In this document: piece by piece, positions 1-6,564 of the stretch
How the letters are laid out: each line of letters opens with the position of its first letter
How positions within the stretch are numbered: the first letter of the stretch is position 1
DNA from: an uncultured Lachnospiraceae bacterium
GTDB taxonomy: Bacteria > Bacillota > Clostridia > Lachnospirales > Lachnospiraceae
Reading direction: 5' to 3'
NCBI GenBank assembly: GCA_902783305.1
Contig: CACZQU010000426.1
Coordinates: 1-6,808 of the forward strand
DNA: 6,808 nucleotides
Position numbers and translations under genes: made by a program
The notes under the pieces: model-generated
The model's database searches: none
Told to the model about the DNA's origin: nothing
What the model saw: only the letters and a program-made list of their open reading frames with translations

Positions 1-2057
1 CCTCCTCAAGGCTTGGTCTGCTGCGACTGGGACAGTCCTCCTTCCGCGATATCTACAGCACAGTCGGAATAGAAAGCAAGGTCGTCAATGCGGTGACCCG
101 TTGGGGGGATGACCTGTATATCGGTACAGACAAGGGGCTGGATGTTGTGGATGCTTCCTGCCGCAACCGGATTACGAATGATCTCACAGAAATGCTGAAA
201 GGAATCCGGATCCGCTGCATCCGGGTGGATTCCGTAAACCATCTTTGGATCTGCACCTACAAAATCGGGTTAATCGAAGTGCAGCCGGACGGAACCGTTT
301 TTCTTTATGACCCGGAGGGAGAGATCTTTGGAAACCGTACCCGGGTCGTGCTTGAGCTTGGGGACGGCACGATTATTGCTTCGGGAGACACAGGACTGGC
401 TTATATCAGGGATCATGAGGTGATCCGGACGATCCGGTACAGTGAGGCTGGCATCGACTCCGTTATCCTGACCCTTACCGAGATGAATGACGGAAGGATC
501 CTTGCCGGGACAGACGGAGACGGAATCGCCGTGATCGAAGACGGAAACGTAAAAAGAATCCTTTCGAGACTGGATGGGCTGAGCTCCGGAGTGATTCTGC
601 GAACGGCGAAGGATCCGCGTGCAGACGGAGCGTTTGTCGTGACCAGCAATGGAATGTGTTATCTGAACAAAGACGAGGAAGTATTTCCCCTGGAGAATTT
701 CCCGTATTTTAATAATTTCGACGTCTGGTTTGACAGAAACGGCAAAATGTTTGTGATGAGCAGCGCCGGGATTTTTGTTCTGGACCGGCAGGAGCTTCTG
801 TCAGGAAAAAATCCGCTGGGCTATGAGCTCCTGGATTCCCGGTATGGTCTGTACAGTTCTCTTACAGCAAATTCGTGGAACTTCAGTGATAAGGATGGTC
901 TGCTTTTTCTTCCCTGTGATACAGGGGTCTTTATCAGCGATACGGAAAAATACCACAGGGGAACCAGAACCTTCCGGATGACGGTTTCTTCCGTCAGACT
1001 GGACAAGACTTTTCACCACATCAACCGGAACAAGACTCTGGGGATCGGCCGGGGAGTCAACCGGGTGGAGCTGTACCCGGAAATCATCAATTATACGATA
1101 GAAGATCCGAACGTCGGCTATTATCTGGAGGGCTTTGAGACGGAATGGACGATTGTGCCGCAAAGAACACTGAAAACCATCGTCTACACAAACCTGCCCG
1201 CAGGAGAATACCGTTTCCATCTGGCTGTGTTCGACAACAATAAAGAGAATACCCTTGAATCCATGAGCTACAGCTTTGTCAAGGAAAAAGAAATCTATGA
1301 TAACCGGTGGTTTTCCTTTTATATGCTTCTGGTGGCAGCCCTGGTTGTTTCCTGGTTTACCATGTTTATCGCGAGACTGAATATGCTGAAAACACTGGAC
1401 GTACAGCGCAAGGAGCTGGAGCTTGCCCGTATGCAGGTCGAGATGGGAAATGATACGGTTGTCGCTATTGCAAAGGCTGTGGACGCAAAGGATGAAAATA
1501 CCAGTCAGCATTCTTACCGCGTATCGGAGTACGCGGTTAAGATTGCCAGGGAAATGGGCTTTGATGAGGAAGAAAGGGAAAACCTTCGCAGAGCAGCACA
1601 GATGCATGACATCGGTAAAATCGGCATCCCTGACAGGATCCTGAAAAAACCGGGCCGTCTGACAGACGATGAGTATGCCACGATGAAATCTCATGTTACC
1701 CGGGGTGCGGATATCCTGAAGGATTTCACCACGATCAAGCATGTGGTGGAAGGGGCGAGATATCATCATGAGCGGTATGACGGGAAAGGATATCCGGAAG
1801 GGCTGAAGGAGGAAGAGATTCCTTTGTATGGACGGATTATCGGAGTAGCGGATGCTTTTGACGCTATGACGGCGAACCGGGTCTACCGGAAACAGATGGA
1901 TTTCGGTTACGTGCTTGGTGAGATGGAGAGAGGAAGAGGCACACAGTTTGACCCGGAAATCGTCGATATCCTGCTGAAGCTGATCCGGGAAGGCGTGATC
2001 AATCTGGAAGAGCTGTATCCGGAAATCAAAGAAGCCGCGAAGGAGGAACAGGCATGA
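1..2057 (+). CDS. Beta-propeller / Y_Y_Y / HD-GYP transmembrane receptor, 5' end missing
   Basis: This is a predicted membrane receptor with a cyclic-di-GMP phosphodiesterase output. The frame is open from base 3 to the TGA at 2055-2057 (684 codons seen), so the start lies upstream of the window. About seven Reg_prop-like blade repeats are visible up to base ~960, with signatures such as LYIGTDKGL, LWICTYKIGL and ILAGTDGDGI. A Y_Y_Y-type domain follows (~1050-1290), then one membrane helix (~1311-1379) and a short charged linker. The HD-GYP domain (~1450-2000) keeps its expected metal and active-site residues: QHS, MHDIGK (HD at 1605-1610), SHV, HHERYDGKGYP (1764-1796) and GVADAFDAM. The propeller and Y_Y_Y layout is known from hybrid two-component sensors, but here the output is HD-GYP. 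No GGDEF, kinase or receiver domain is seen. The domain calls are strong. Cyclic-di-GMP hydrolysis is inferred from the family, and the ligand is unknown. Confidence 0.92.
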   Translation, partial: SSRLGLLRLGQSSFRDIYSTVGIESKVVNAVTRWGDDLYIGTDKGLDVVDASCRNRITNDLTEMLKGIRIRCIRVDSVNHLWICTYKIGLIEVQPDGTVFLYDPEGEIFGNRTRVVLELGDGTIIASGDTGLAYIRDHEVIRTIRYSEAGIDSVILTLTEMNDGRILAGTDGDGIAVIEDGNVKRILSRLDGLSSGVILRTAKDPRADGAFVVTSNGMCYLNKDEEVFPLENFPYFNNFDVWFDRNGKMFVMSSAGIFVLDRQELLSGKNPLGYELLDSRYGLYSSLTANSWNFSDKDGLLFLPCDTGVFISDTEKYHRGTRTFRMTVSSVRLDKTFHHINRNKTLGIGRGVNRVELYPEIINYTIEDPNVGYYLEGFETEWTIVPQRTLKTIVYTNLPAGEYRFHLAVFDNNKENTLESMSYSFVKEKEIYDNRWFSFYMLLVAALVVSWFTMFIARLNMLKTLDVQRKELELARMQVEMGNDTVVAIAKAVDAKDENTSQHSYRVSEYAVKIAREMGFDEEERENLRRAAQMHDIGKIGIPDRILKKPGRLTDDEYATMKSHVTRGADILKDFTTIKHVVEGARYHHERYDGKGYPEGLKEEEIPLYGRIIGVADAFDAMTANRVYRKQMDFGYVLGEMERGRGTQFDPEIVDILLKLIREGVINLEELYPEIKEAAKEEQA
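2040..2046 (+). promoter_or_regulatory. Ribosome binding site inside the receptor gene
   Basis: AAGGAGG lies within the last codons of the receptor gene, 7 bases before the ATG at 2054. With the ATGA start/stop overlap, it indicates that the Bmp-like protein is translated by coupling or re-initiation after the receptor. Confidence 0.85.
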
Positions 2058-3268
2058 AAAAAGCCATCATAACGACATTCCTGACTTCGGCAGTGATGCT
2101 GCTCATATCTGGCGGGTTTCATTCGCTGTACAACCGGTCCCCGCTGCTTCGGTCGATGAAAGTGGGATTTGTATACGAGAATGATGAGAGTACTTCCTAT
2201 ACCTACAATTTTGTTCTGGCCCAGGAAGAGCTGGAGGAAAAATACGGGGATCGGGTCAAGGTGATGGTAAGGAACAATGTCGCTGAGGATCAGGCGGAAG
2301 AGCCTTTGCGCGAGATGGCTCAGAGCGGATGCAGGCTTGTGTTCATCAACAGCTACAGCAGACAGGTGAAAGAAATTGCCCGGGAATATCCCCAGGTTCA
2401 GTTCTGCCAGGTCTCCTATACTGACAACAGCCAGGAGGATCTGCCGGCCAATTACCATACCTTTAAAGGGGAGGCTTATCAGGGCAGGTATATCAGCGGG
2501 ATGATCGCCGGACTGAAGCTGGAGGAAATGATCCACAATCAGGTGATCACGGAGGAAGAAGCATTAGCCGGCTTTATCGCTGCGTACCCGACTACGGAAG
2601 TGATTTCAGGATTCACGGCGTTCCTTCTCGGGATCCGCTCCGTTATTCCCCAGGCAAGGATGGAAGTGATCTATACTCATACCTGGAGCAATTACTCGCT
2701 GGAGAAGGAAGCCACGCAAAAGCTGATTCAGGATGGCTGCCTGATGATTTCCCAGCATACGGATACCATTGCACCTGCTGTGGCCTGTGAAGAATACGAC
2801 GGAACGCCGGCTGTGTATCACATCGGTTACAACCAGAGTATGCTTGATTTTGCACCTACGGCAGCCCTTGTCAGTACCCGGATCAACTGGACGGTGTATG
2901 TTCTGGCAGCGGCAAAGGCTGTTTTTGAAGGGACAAGCATAGAGAAAGAGAGCGGCGGAATTATTCATGGCCAGAATGACGTGAGCGGAGGAATTGACAG
3001 AGGCTGGGTGGAAATCATGGATCTGAACCAGTATCTGCTTCCGGAAAAAACAACACAGGAAATCGCAAAAGCTGTAGAAATGCTCAGGAAGGGTGAAATT
3101 ACCGTGTTTAAAGGGGATTATATCGGGGTGAATCCGGAGGATCCTTCGGATACCTACGATCTGAGAGCCGGCTACGAGGAGAACAGAAATTCTTCTTCAC
3201 CTACCTTTCATTATCTGCTGCAGGATGTGATCAAGGTCGTGGACAGCACGACCGGTTACAATTCATGA
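2054..3268 (+). CDS. Bmp/PnrA-like extracytoplasmic ligand-binding protein
   Basis: This 404-residue protein belongs to the Bmp (basic membrane protein) family, whose characterised members bind nucleosides or related small molecules outside the membrane. Visible signatures are the first strand MKVGFVYEN (~35-43), GEAYQGRYISGMIAG in the middle, the AYPTTEVISGFTAFLLG segment, and STRINWTVYVLAAAKAVFEG near the second-lobe hinge. The N-terminus (MKKAIITTFLTSAVMLLISGG) is a basic start followed by a hydrophobic stretch. It has no lipobox cysteine, so the protein is probably membrane-anchored or secreted rather than a classical lipoprotein. The start is fixed by a perfect ribosome binding site and the 4-base overlap with the receptor. 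No ABC permease or ATPase gene is adjacent within the window, so a sensory accessory role fits better than import. A possible parallel is the Bmp-like regulator Med of Bacillus. The family is confident; ligand and role are inferred. Confidence 0.88.
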   Translation: MKKAIITTFLTSAVMLLISGGFHSLYNRSPLLRSMKVGFVYENDESTSYTYNFVLAQEELEEKYGDRVKVMVRNNVAEDQAEEPLREMAQSGCRLVFINSYSRQVKEIAREYPQVQFCQVSYTDNSQEDLPANYHTFKGEAYQGRYISGMIAGLKLEEMIHNQVITEEEALAGFIAAYPTTEVISGFTAFLLGIRSVIPQARMEVIYTHTWSNYSLEKEATQKLIQDGCLMISQHTDTIAPAVACEEYDGTPAVYHIGYNQSMLDFAPTAALVSTRINWTVYVLAAAKAVFEGTSIEKESGGIIHGQNDVSGGIDRGWVEIMDLNQYLLPEKTTQEIAKAVEMLRKGEITVFKGDYIGVNPEDPSDTYDLRAGYEENRNSSSPTFHYLLQDVIKVVDSTTGYNS

Positions 3269-3330
3269 CTGCCGCGGCATAGCTCAGTGTGACTGCATAT
3301 ACCGAGGCTTATCGTGGCAACCGGCAGTCA
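3266..3330 (+). repeat. 9-bp perfect inverted repeat in the Bmp-prsW gap
   Basis: TGACTGCCG (3266-3274, including the Bmp stop codon) is the exact reverse complement of CGGCAGTCA (3322-3330), with 47 bases between. It could close a stem in the transcript, but no T-run follows, so it is not a standard intrinsic terminator. The rest of the 113-base gap shows no convincing promoter. Confidence 0.4.
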
Positions 3331-3368
3331 GTTTCGTCCGCAACTATAGAATCTGTACAGCTGTCAAG

Positions 3369-3375
3369 AAAGGAG
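3369..3375 (+). promoter_or_regulatory. Ribosome binding site that sets the prsW-like start
   Basis: AAAGGAG stands 6 bases before the ATG at 3382. The same frame is open upstream to 3289, but that extension lacks a ribosome binding site and would put a polar segment (TAYTEAYRGNRQS...) in front of the first membrane helix. The start at 3382 is therefore preferred. Confidence 0.85.
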
Positions 3376-3381
3376 TTTTTT

Positions 3382-4110
3382 ATGACGTTGCTGATGCCGC
3401 TGGTTATCATTCTTGTCATTTATATTGGAGCTGCCGTTCTGCCCGCTGCCATGCTCCTGCATTATGTTTACAGAAAAGACAAGATCGAAAGGGAATCCCC
3501 GGGACTTCTTCGAAGCCTTCTGCTGCAGGGAGTTCTGGCCGCGCTGCTGTCTGTCCTGGGAGAGGGCATAGGGGCAAGGCTTCTTTCCCTGACCAGGATT
3601 TCTCCTTACAGCTCTGTTTATTATATCGTGATGGCCTTCCTTGTGATTGCGGTTGTAGAGGAGGGCGCAAAGTTCCTTTTATTGTATCGGCGTACCTGGC
3701 GGGAAAAGGAATTTGATTATACCTTTGACGCAATTGTCTATTCGGTTTTTATTTCCCTGGGTTTTGCCGCCTTTGAAAATATCCAGTATGTTTTCGGATA
3801 TGGTTTGTCGGTTGCTTTACCACGGGCATTTCTTTCCATACCTGGCCATATGGCTTTTGCGGTGGTATTCGGGTGCTTTTACGGAAAGGCAAAACGGGCG
3901 TCGCTTCATGGAGATGAAGAAGGCTGCAGAGCCAATCTGCTGAGGGGATATCTGGCTTCTGTACTGCTGCACGGATTTTATGATTCCTGTGCCATGATCG
4001 GAACCGGATTGTCCACTTTGCTTTTTATGGTGTTCATTATCTGGATGTATGCGACGATGTTCAATCTGGTCAGAAAAGCATCCTCGAATGACCGTCCGCT
4101 GTGGGGATAA
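3382..4110 (+). CDS. prsW: PrsW-family intramembrane metalloprotease
   Basis: This 242-residue, very hydrophobic protein probably has seven or eight membrane helices. It carries the motifs of the PrsW family: VVEEGAK (E93, E94, K97), GFAAFEN (E132, N133), PGHMAF (H156) and LLHGFYD (H197, D201), all in or near predicted helices. The glutamates and histidines are the expected metal-site and catalytic residues of this membrane-embedded protease group. In Bacillus subtilis, PrsW makes the first cut in the anti-sigma factor RsiW. No sigma or anti-sigma gene is present in this window, so the substrate here is unknown, and many clostridial paralogues have no assigned target. It lies 113 bases after the Bmp gene and 142 bases before the coiled-coil gene, on the same strand. 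The gene symbol is used for family membership and does not imply orthology. Confidence 0.88.
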   Translation: MTLLMPLVIILVIYIGAAVLPAAMLLHYVYRKDKIERESPGLLRSLLLQGVLAALLSVLGEGIGARLLSLTRISPYSSVYYIVMAFLVIAVVEEGAKFLLLYRRTWREKEFDYTFDAIVYSVFISLGFAAFENIQYVFGYGLSVALPRAFLSIPGHMAFAVVFGCFYGKAKRASLHGDEEGCRANLLRGYLASVLLHGFYDSCAMIGTGLSTLLFMVFIIWMYATMFNLVRKASSNDRPLWG

Positions 4111-4118
4111 GCTGCCGG

Positions 4119-4173
4119 GCACTGGAACAGGTAAATTGTTCGATCCGTTGATACGGCATGCTCCAGGACGTGC
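4119..4173 (+). other. Possible branched RNA structure between prsW and the coiled-coil gene
   Basis: GCACTGGA (4119-4126) can pair with TCCA (4162-4165) and GTGC (4170-4173) around a GGAC bulge (4166-4169). Inside this are two small hairpins: AACA/TGTT (4126-4129 with 4137-4140; A4126 is shared) and CCGT-TGAT-ACGG (4145-4156). The stems are short and may be chance. I do not recognise a known riboswitch, and no T-run follows. Confidence 0.2.
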
Positions 4174-4252
4174 AGGGCGAAAGGACAGGCGGACGTTCGT
4201 ATGGGGCTGTTGAAAAATTGAATTATCTGGCGTTTCGGAGAGGAGGGATGAT

Positions 4253-4525
4253 ATGCCGATCGCAAAAAGAAAAAAAACACAGGACGTCATGAGACCGTCG
4301 GAGATTATTGCCAGTGAAATGGATGAGACCAGGGAGAGCATCAGCAGCCTGAATGAGGAAATCAAGCAGGCCAAGGCTCATCTGAAGGAGCTGGAGAGGG
4401 ACTTCAAGGCGGCCAGGGAACGGGAGGAGGCGGAGGCTCAGGAAATGGAGCTGATGACCATCGCCGCATTAATTCAGAAAAGCGGGTTTACAATAGAACA
4501 GGTGAAGCAGAAGCTGGAGCTGTGA
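4253..4525 (+). CDS. Small coiled-coil protein, function unknown
   Basis: This 90-residue hypothetical protein has a basic N-terminus (AKRKK at 4-8), then a long heptad-like, highly charged coiled coil (about residues 17-65, rich in E, K, R and A). It ends in a short helical tail, IAALIQKSGFTIEQVKQKLEL (70-90), that looks like a small helix-turn-helix fold. There is no signal peptide or membrane segment, so it is probably cytoplasmic. A good ribosome binding site, AGGAGGG (4241-4247), lies 5 bases before the ATG, which supports real translation. The coil-plus-tail layout loosely recalls the short DUF4315-type proteins found on integrative elements, but I see no mobile-element genes nearby and the resemblance is weak. 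Its place between two membrane proteases could make it an adaptor or a substrate. That is a guess from position only. Confidence 0.75.
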   Translation: MPIAKRKKTQDVMRPSEIIASEMDETRESISSLNEEIKQAKAHLKELERDFKAAREREEAEAQEMELMTIAALIQKSGFTIEQVKQKLEL

Positions 4526-4539
4526 ATTATCTGTGAATT
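4520..4539 (+). repeat. 9-bp direct repeat over the stop of the coiled-coil gene
   Basis: CTGTGAATT occurs at 4520-4528 and again at 4531-4539, one 11-base period apart. The first copy contains the gene's TGA stop. It may be a small duplication and no function is assigned. Confidence 0.5.
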
Positions 4540-4564
4540 GCAGAGCATAATCCTTGTTTTTTTT
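4526..4564 (+). terminator. Weak terminator-like stem with T8 run before ftsH
   Basis: ATTAT (4526-4530) can pair with ATAAT (4547-4551), enclosing CTG/CAG pairing, and a run of eight T follows at 4557-4564. The stem is A/T-rich and interrupted, so termination would be partial at best. Confidence 0.25.
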
Positions 4565-4581
4565 CAGAGTAGGAGTATATT
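4554..4581 (+). promoter_or_regulatory. Possible promoter for ftsH
   Basis: TATATT (4576-4581) matches the -10 consensus at five of six positions. TTGTTT (4554-4559), 16 bases upstream, is a poor -35 match (three of six). If real, ftsH would have its own start site about 20 bases before its ribosome binding site. It overlaps the T-run described for the weak terminator. Confidence 0.3.
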
Positions 4582-4591
4582 TGAAAAAAAG

Positions 4592-4598
4592 AAAGGAG
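4592..4598 (+). promoter_or_regulatory. Ribosome binding site that sets the ftsH GTG start
   Basis: AAAGGAG lies 8 bases before GTG at 4607. The frame is also open upstream to a TTG at 4538, but that start has no ribosome binding site and would add a non-family N-terminus, so GTG is chosen. Confidence 0.8.
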
Positions 4599-4606
4599 AA
4601 AAGCAA

Positions 4607-6463
4607 GTGGATTTTAATCGTTTCAGAAACAATAAACCGGAACGTCCGTTGTATTCCTATTACATCCTGGTTGCCGCCGTGATTCTGCTTTTGAATTTTC
4701 TGGTTCTTCCGGCGATCAATGAGCGGAGTGTCGTGACCACCACCTATACGGATTTTCTTTCCAGTGTGGATCACGGGGATGTGGAAAAGGCAGAAGTCCA
4801 GGACAGCTATATCTATTATCATCTTGAGGATCAGAAGGACTCCGTTATTTACCGCACGGTGCGGATGGAGGATCCTGATCTGGTCAGCCGCCTTTACGAG
4901 GCCGGAGTCAGCCTGGAGGCGACGGCGCCTAAACGTCAGTCGATTCTCCTTGGTCTGCTGGCGGGATATGTCATCCCCATCATTATTTTTATCTTTCTCG
5001 GGCGCTGGCTGAGTAAGCGGATGATGGAATCCATGGGTGGAACCGGCGGATTTATGTCCTTTGGAAAGAGTAATGCAAAGGTTTATGTCAAATCCTCCAC
5101 AGGAATCAAATTTTCGGATGTTGCCGGAGAGGATGAAGCCAAAGAGCTTCTGACGGAGATTGTCGACTATCTCCATAATCCCTCAAAATATACCCAGATC
5201 GGAGCATCCATGCCAAAGGGAGCGCTCCTGGTAGGACCTCCCGGTACAGGGAAGACACTGCTGGCAAAGGCTGTGGCAGGAGAGGCGGAGGTTCCGTTTT
5301 TTTCCATCTCCGGTTCGGAGTTCGTCGAGATGTTTGTCGGTATGGGTGCCGCAAAGGTCAGGGATCTTTTTAAGCAGGCCAATGAAAAGGCACCCTGTAT
5401 CGTGTTCATCGATGAAATTGATACCGTCGGAAAGAAAAGGGATGGTTCCGGGATTGCCGGAAACGATGAGAGAGAGCAGACATTAAATCAGCTTCTGGCG
5501 GAAATGGATGGCTTTGACGGTTCCAAGGGTGTTGTGATTCTCGCGGCGACCAACCGTCCGGATTCCCTGGATCCCGCGCTGCTTCGCCCTGGCCGGTTTG
5601 ACAGGAGGATTCCTGTGGAGCTTCCCGATCTGAAAGGCCGGGAGGAGATTCTGAGGGTTCATGCAAAAAAAATCAAGGTGGCGGATAATGTCCATTTTGA
5701 CGAGATCGCAAAGGCTGCGGCAGGCGCATCCGGCGCTGAGCTGGCGAATATTGTGAATGAAGCGGCGCTGCGTGCGGTGAGGGACGGCAGAAAATTTGCC
5801 AGCCAGGCGGATTTTGAGGAGAGTATCGAGGTTGTCATTGCCGGCTACCAGAAAAAGAGCCGTGTGCTTTCGAGCAAGGAAAAGCTCATTGTGGCTTATC
5901 ACGAGATCGGTCATGCGCTTGTAGCGGCAAGGCAGACAGAGTCGGCCCCCGTTCACAAGATTACGATCATCCCGCGTACCTCCGGAGCTCTTGGCTATAC
6001 CATGCAGGTGGATGAACAGGAACACTACCTGATGACAAAGGAGGAGCTGGAGAACAAGATCGCGACGCTGACCGGAGGGAGAGCGGCGGAGGAGCTGATT
6101 TTCCACAGTATCACAACGGGCGCGGCCAATGATATCGAGCAGGCGACCAGACTGGCAAGAGCGATGATCAGCCGTTACGGCATGAGCGACGAGTTTGACA
6201 TGGTTGCGATGGAAAATCTCAGCAACCAGTATCTGGGAGGAGACGCGAGCCTGACGTGTTCCTTTGAAACGCAGACAATCCTGGACAAAAAGGTGGTTGA
6301 ACTGGTCCGCAGCCAGCATGAGAAGGCTTCCGGGATTCTTCAGGAAAGCCTGCCAAAGCTCCATGAGCTGGCAAAATATCTGTACGAGCATGAGACGATC
6401 ACGGGAGAGGAATTTATGGCGATTCTGAATGAACCGGTTCCTCATATCGACGCAAGTGTATGA
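4607..6463 (+). CDS. ftsH: ATP-dependent zinc metalloprotease FtsH (HEIGH variant)
   Basis: This 618-residue AAA+ membrane protease extracts and degrades membrane and short-lived cytoplasmic proteins, normally as a hexamer. Domains in order: membrane helix 1 (~18-37), extracytoplasmic FtsH_ext segment (~38-111), helix 2 (~112-132), AAA+ module and M41 peptidase domain. Key residues: Walker A GPPGTGKT (210-217), pore loop MFVGMG, Walker B IVFIDEID (D269, E270), and the second region of homology with arginine fingers R327 and R330 in RPGRFD. The zinc site is H432-E433-I-G-H436, with the third ligand D509 in TTGAANDIEQAT. The usual motif is HEAGH. Here isoleucine replaces alanine, but all zinc and catalytic residues remain, so activity is expected. 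Length and domain order are normal for the family. The variant motif and an unusual neighbourhood suggest this may be a second FtsH paralogue rather than the housekeeping copy; that is inference. Confidence 0.96.
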   Translation: MDFNRFRNNKPERPLYSYYILVAAVILLLNFLVLPAINERSVVTTTYTDFLSSVDHGDVEKAEVQDSYIYYHLEDQKDSVIYRTVRMEDPDLVSRLYEAGVSLEATAPKRQSILLGLLAGYVIPIIIFIFLGRWLSKRMMESMGGTGGFMSFGKSNAKVYVKSSTGIKFSDVAGEDEAKELLTEIVDYLHNPSKYTQIGASMPKGALLVGPPGTGKTLLAKAVAGEAEVPFFSISGSEFVEMFVGMGAAKVRDLFKQANEKAPCIVFIDEIDTVGKKRDGSGIAGNDEREQTLNQLLAEMDGFDGSKGVVILAATNRPDSLDPALLRPGRFDRRIPVELPDLKGREEILRVHAKKIKVADNVHFDEIAKAAAGASGAELANIVNEAALRAVRDGRKFASQADFEESIEVVIAGYQKKSRVLSSKEKLIVAYHEIGHALVAARQTESAPVHKITIIPRTSGALGYTMQVDEQEHYLMTKEELENKIATLTGGRAAEELIFHSITTGAANDIEQATRLARAMISRYGMSDEFDMVAMENLSNQYLGGDASLTCSFETQTILDKKVVELVRSQHEKASGILQESLPKLHELAKYLYEHETITGEEFMAILNEPVPHIDASV

Positions 6464-6490
6464 CGCTGACGGGGATTGATGACCAGTGAC

Positions 6491-6504
6491 TCCCGATTTC
6501 GGGA
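6491..6504 (+). repeat. Small hairpin after ftsH
   Basis: TCCCG (6491-6495) and CGGGA (6500-6504) form a 5-bp stem with loop ATTT, 27 bases after the ftsH stop. No T-run follows, so it could protect the mRNA 3' end but does not look like an intrinsic terminator. Confidence 0.35.
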
Positions 6505-6564
6505 TGCGTGGAACGATTGCGGTGATGCCTTTCGCCTCCGCGCTGCTGCCAGGGAGGAAAACTG

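Noticed and set aside
801..1769. Long minus-strand open frame opposite the receptor gene
   Set aside because: It is an antisense shadow of a clearly coding region, with no recognisable domain and no ribosome binding site noted.
3275..3340. TAGCTCAGT-like stretch resembling the D-arm of a tRNA
   Set aside because: There is no T-arm GGTTCGA-type motif, no anticodon stem and no matching acceptor stem, so it is a chance likeness.
3347..3352. TAGAAT as a -10 box for prsW
   Set aside because: No acceptable -35 element lies 16-18 bases upstream.
3289..3381. Upstream extension of the prsW-like gene to an earlier start
   Set aside because: It lacks a ribosome binding site and adds a polar segment not expected in the family. 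The ATG at 3382 has a well-placed AAAGGAG.
4538..4606. TTG-initiated extension of FtsH
   Set aside because: There is no ribosome binding site before it, and the extra residues do not fit the FtsH N-terminus. GTG at 4607 is better supported.
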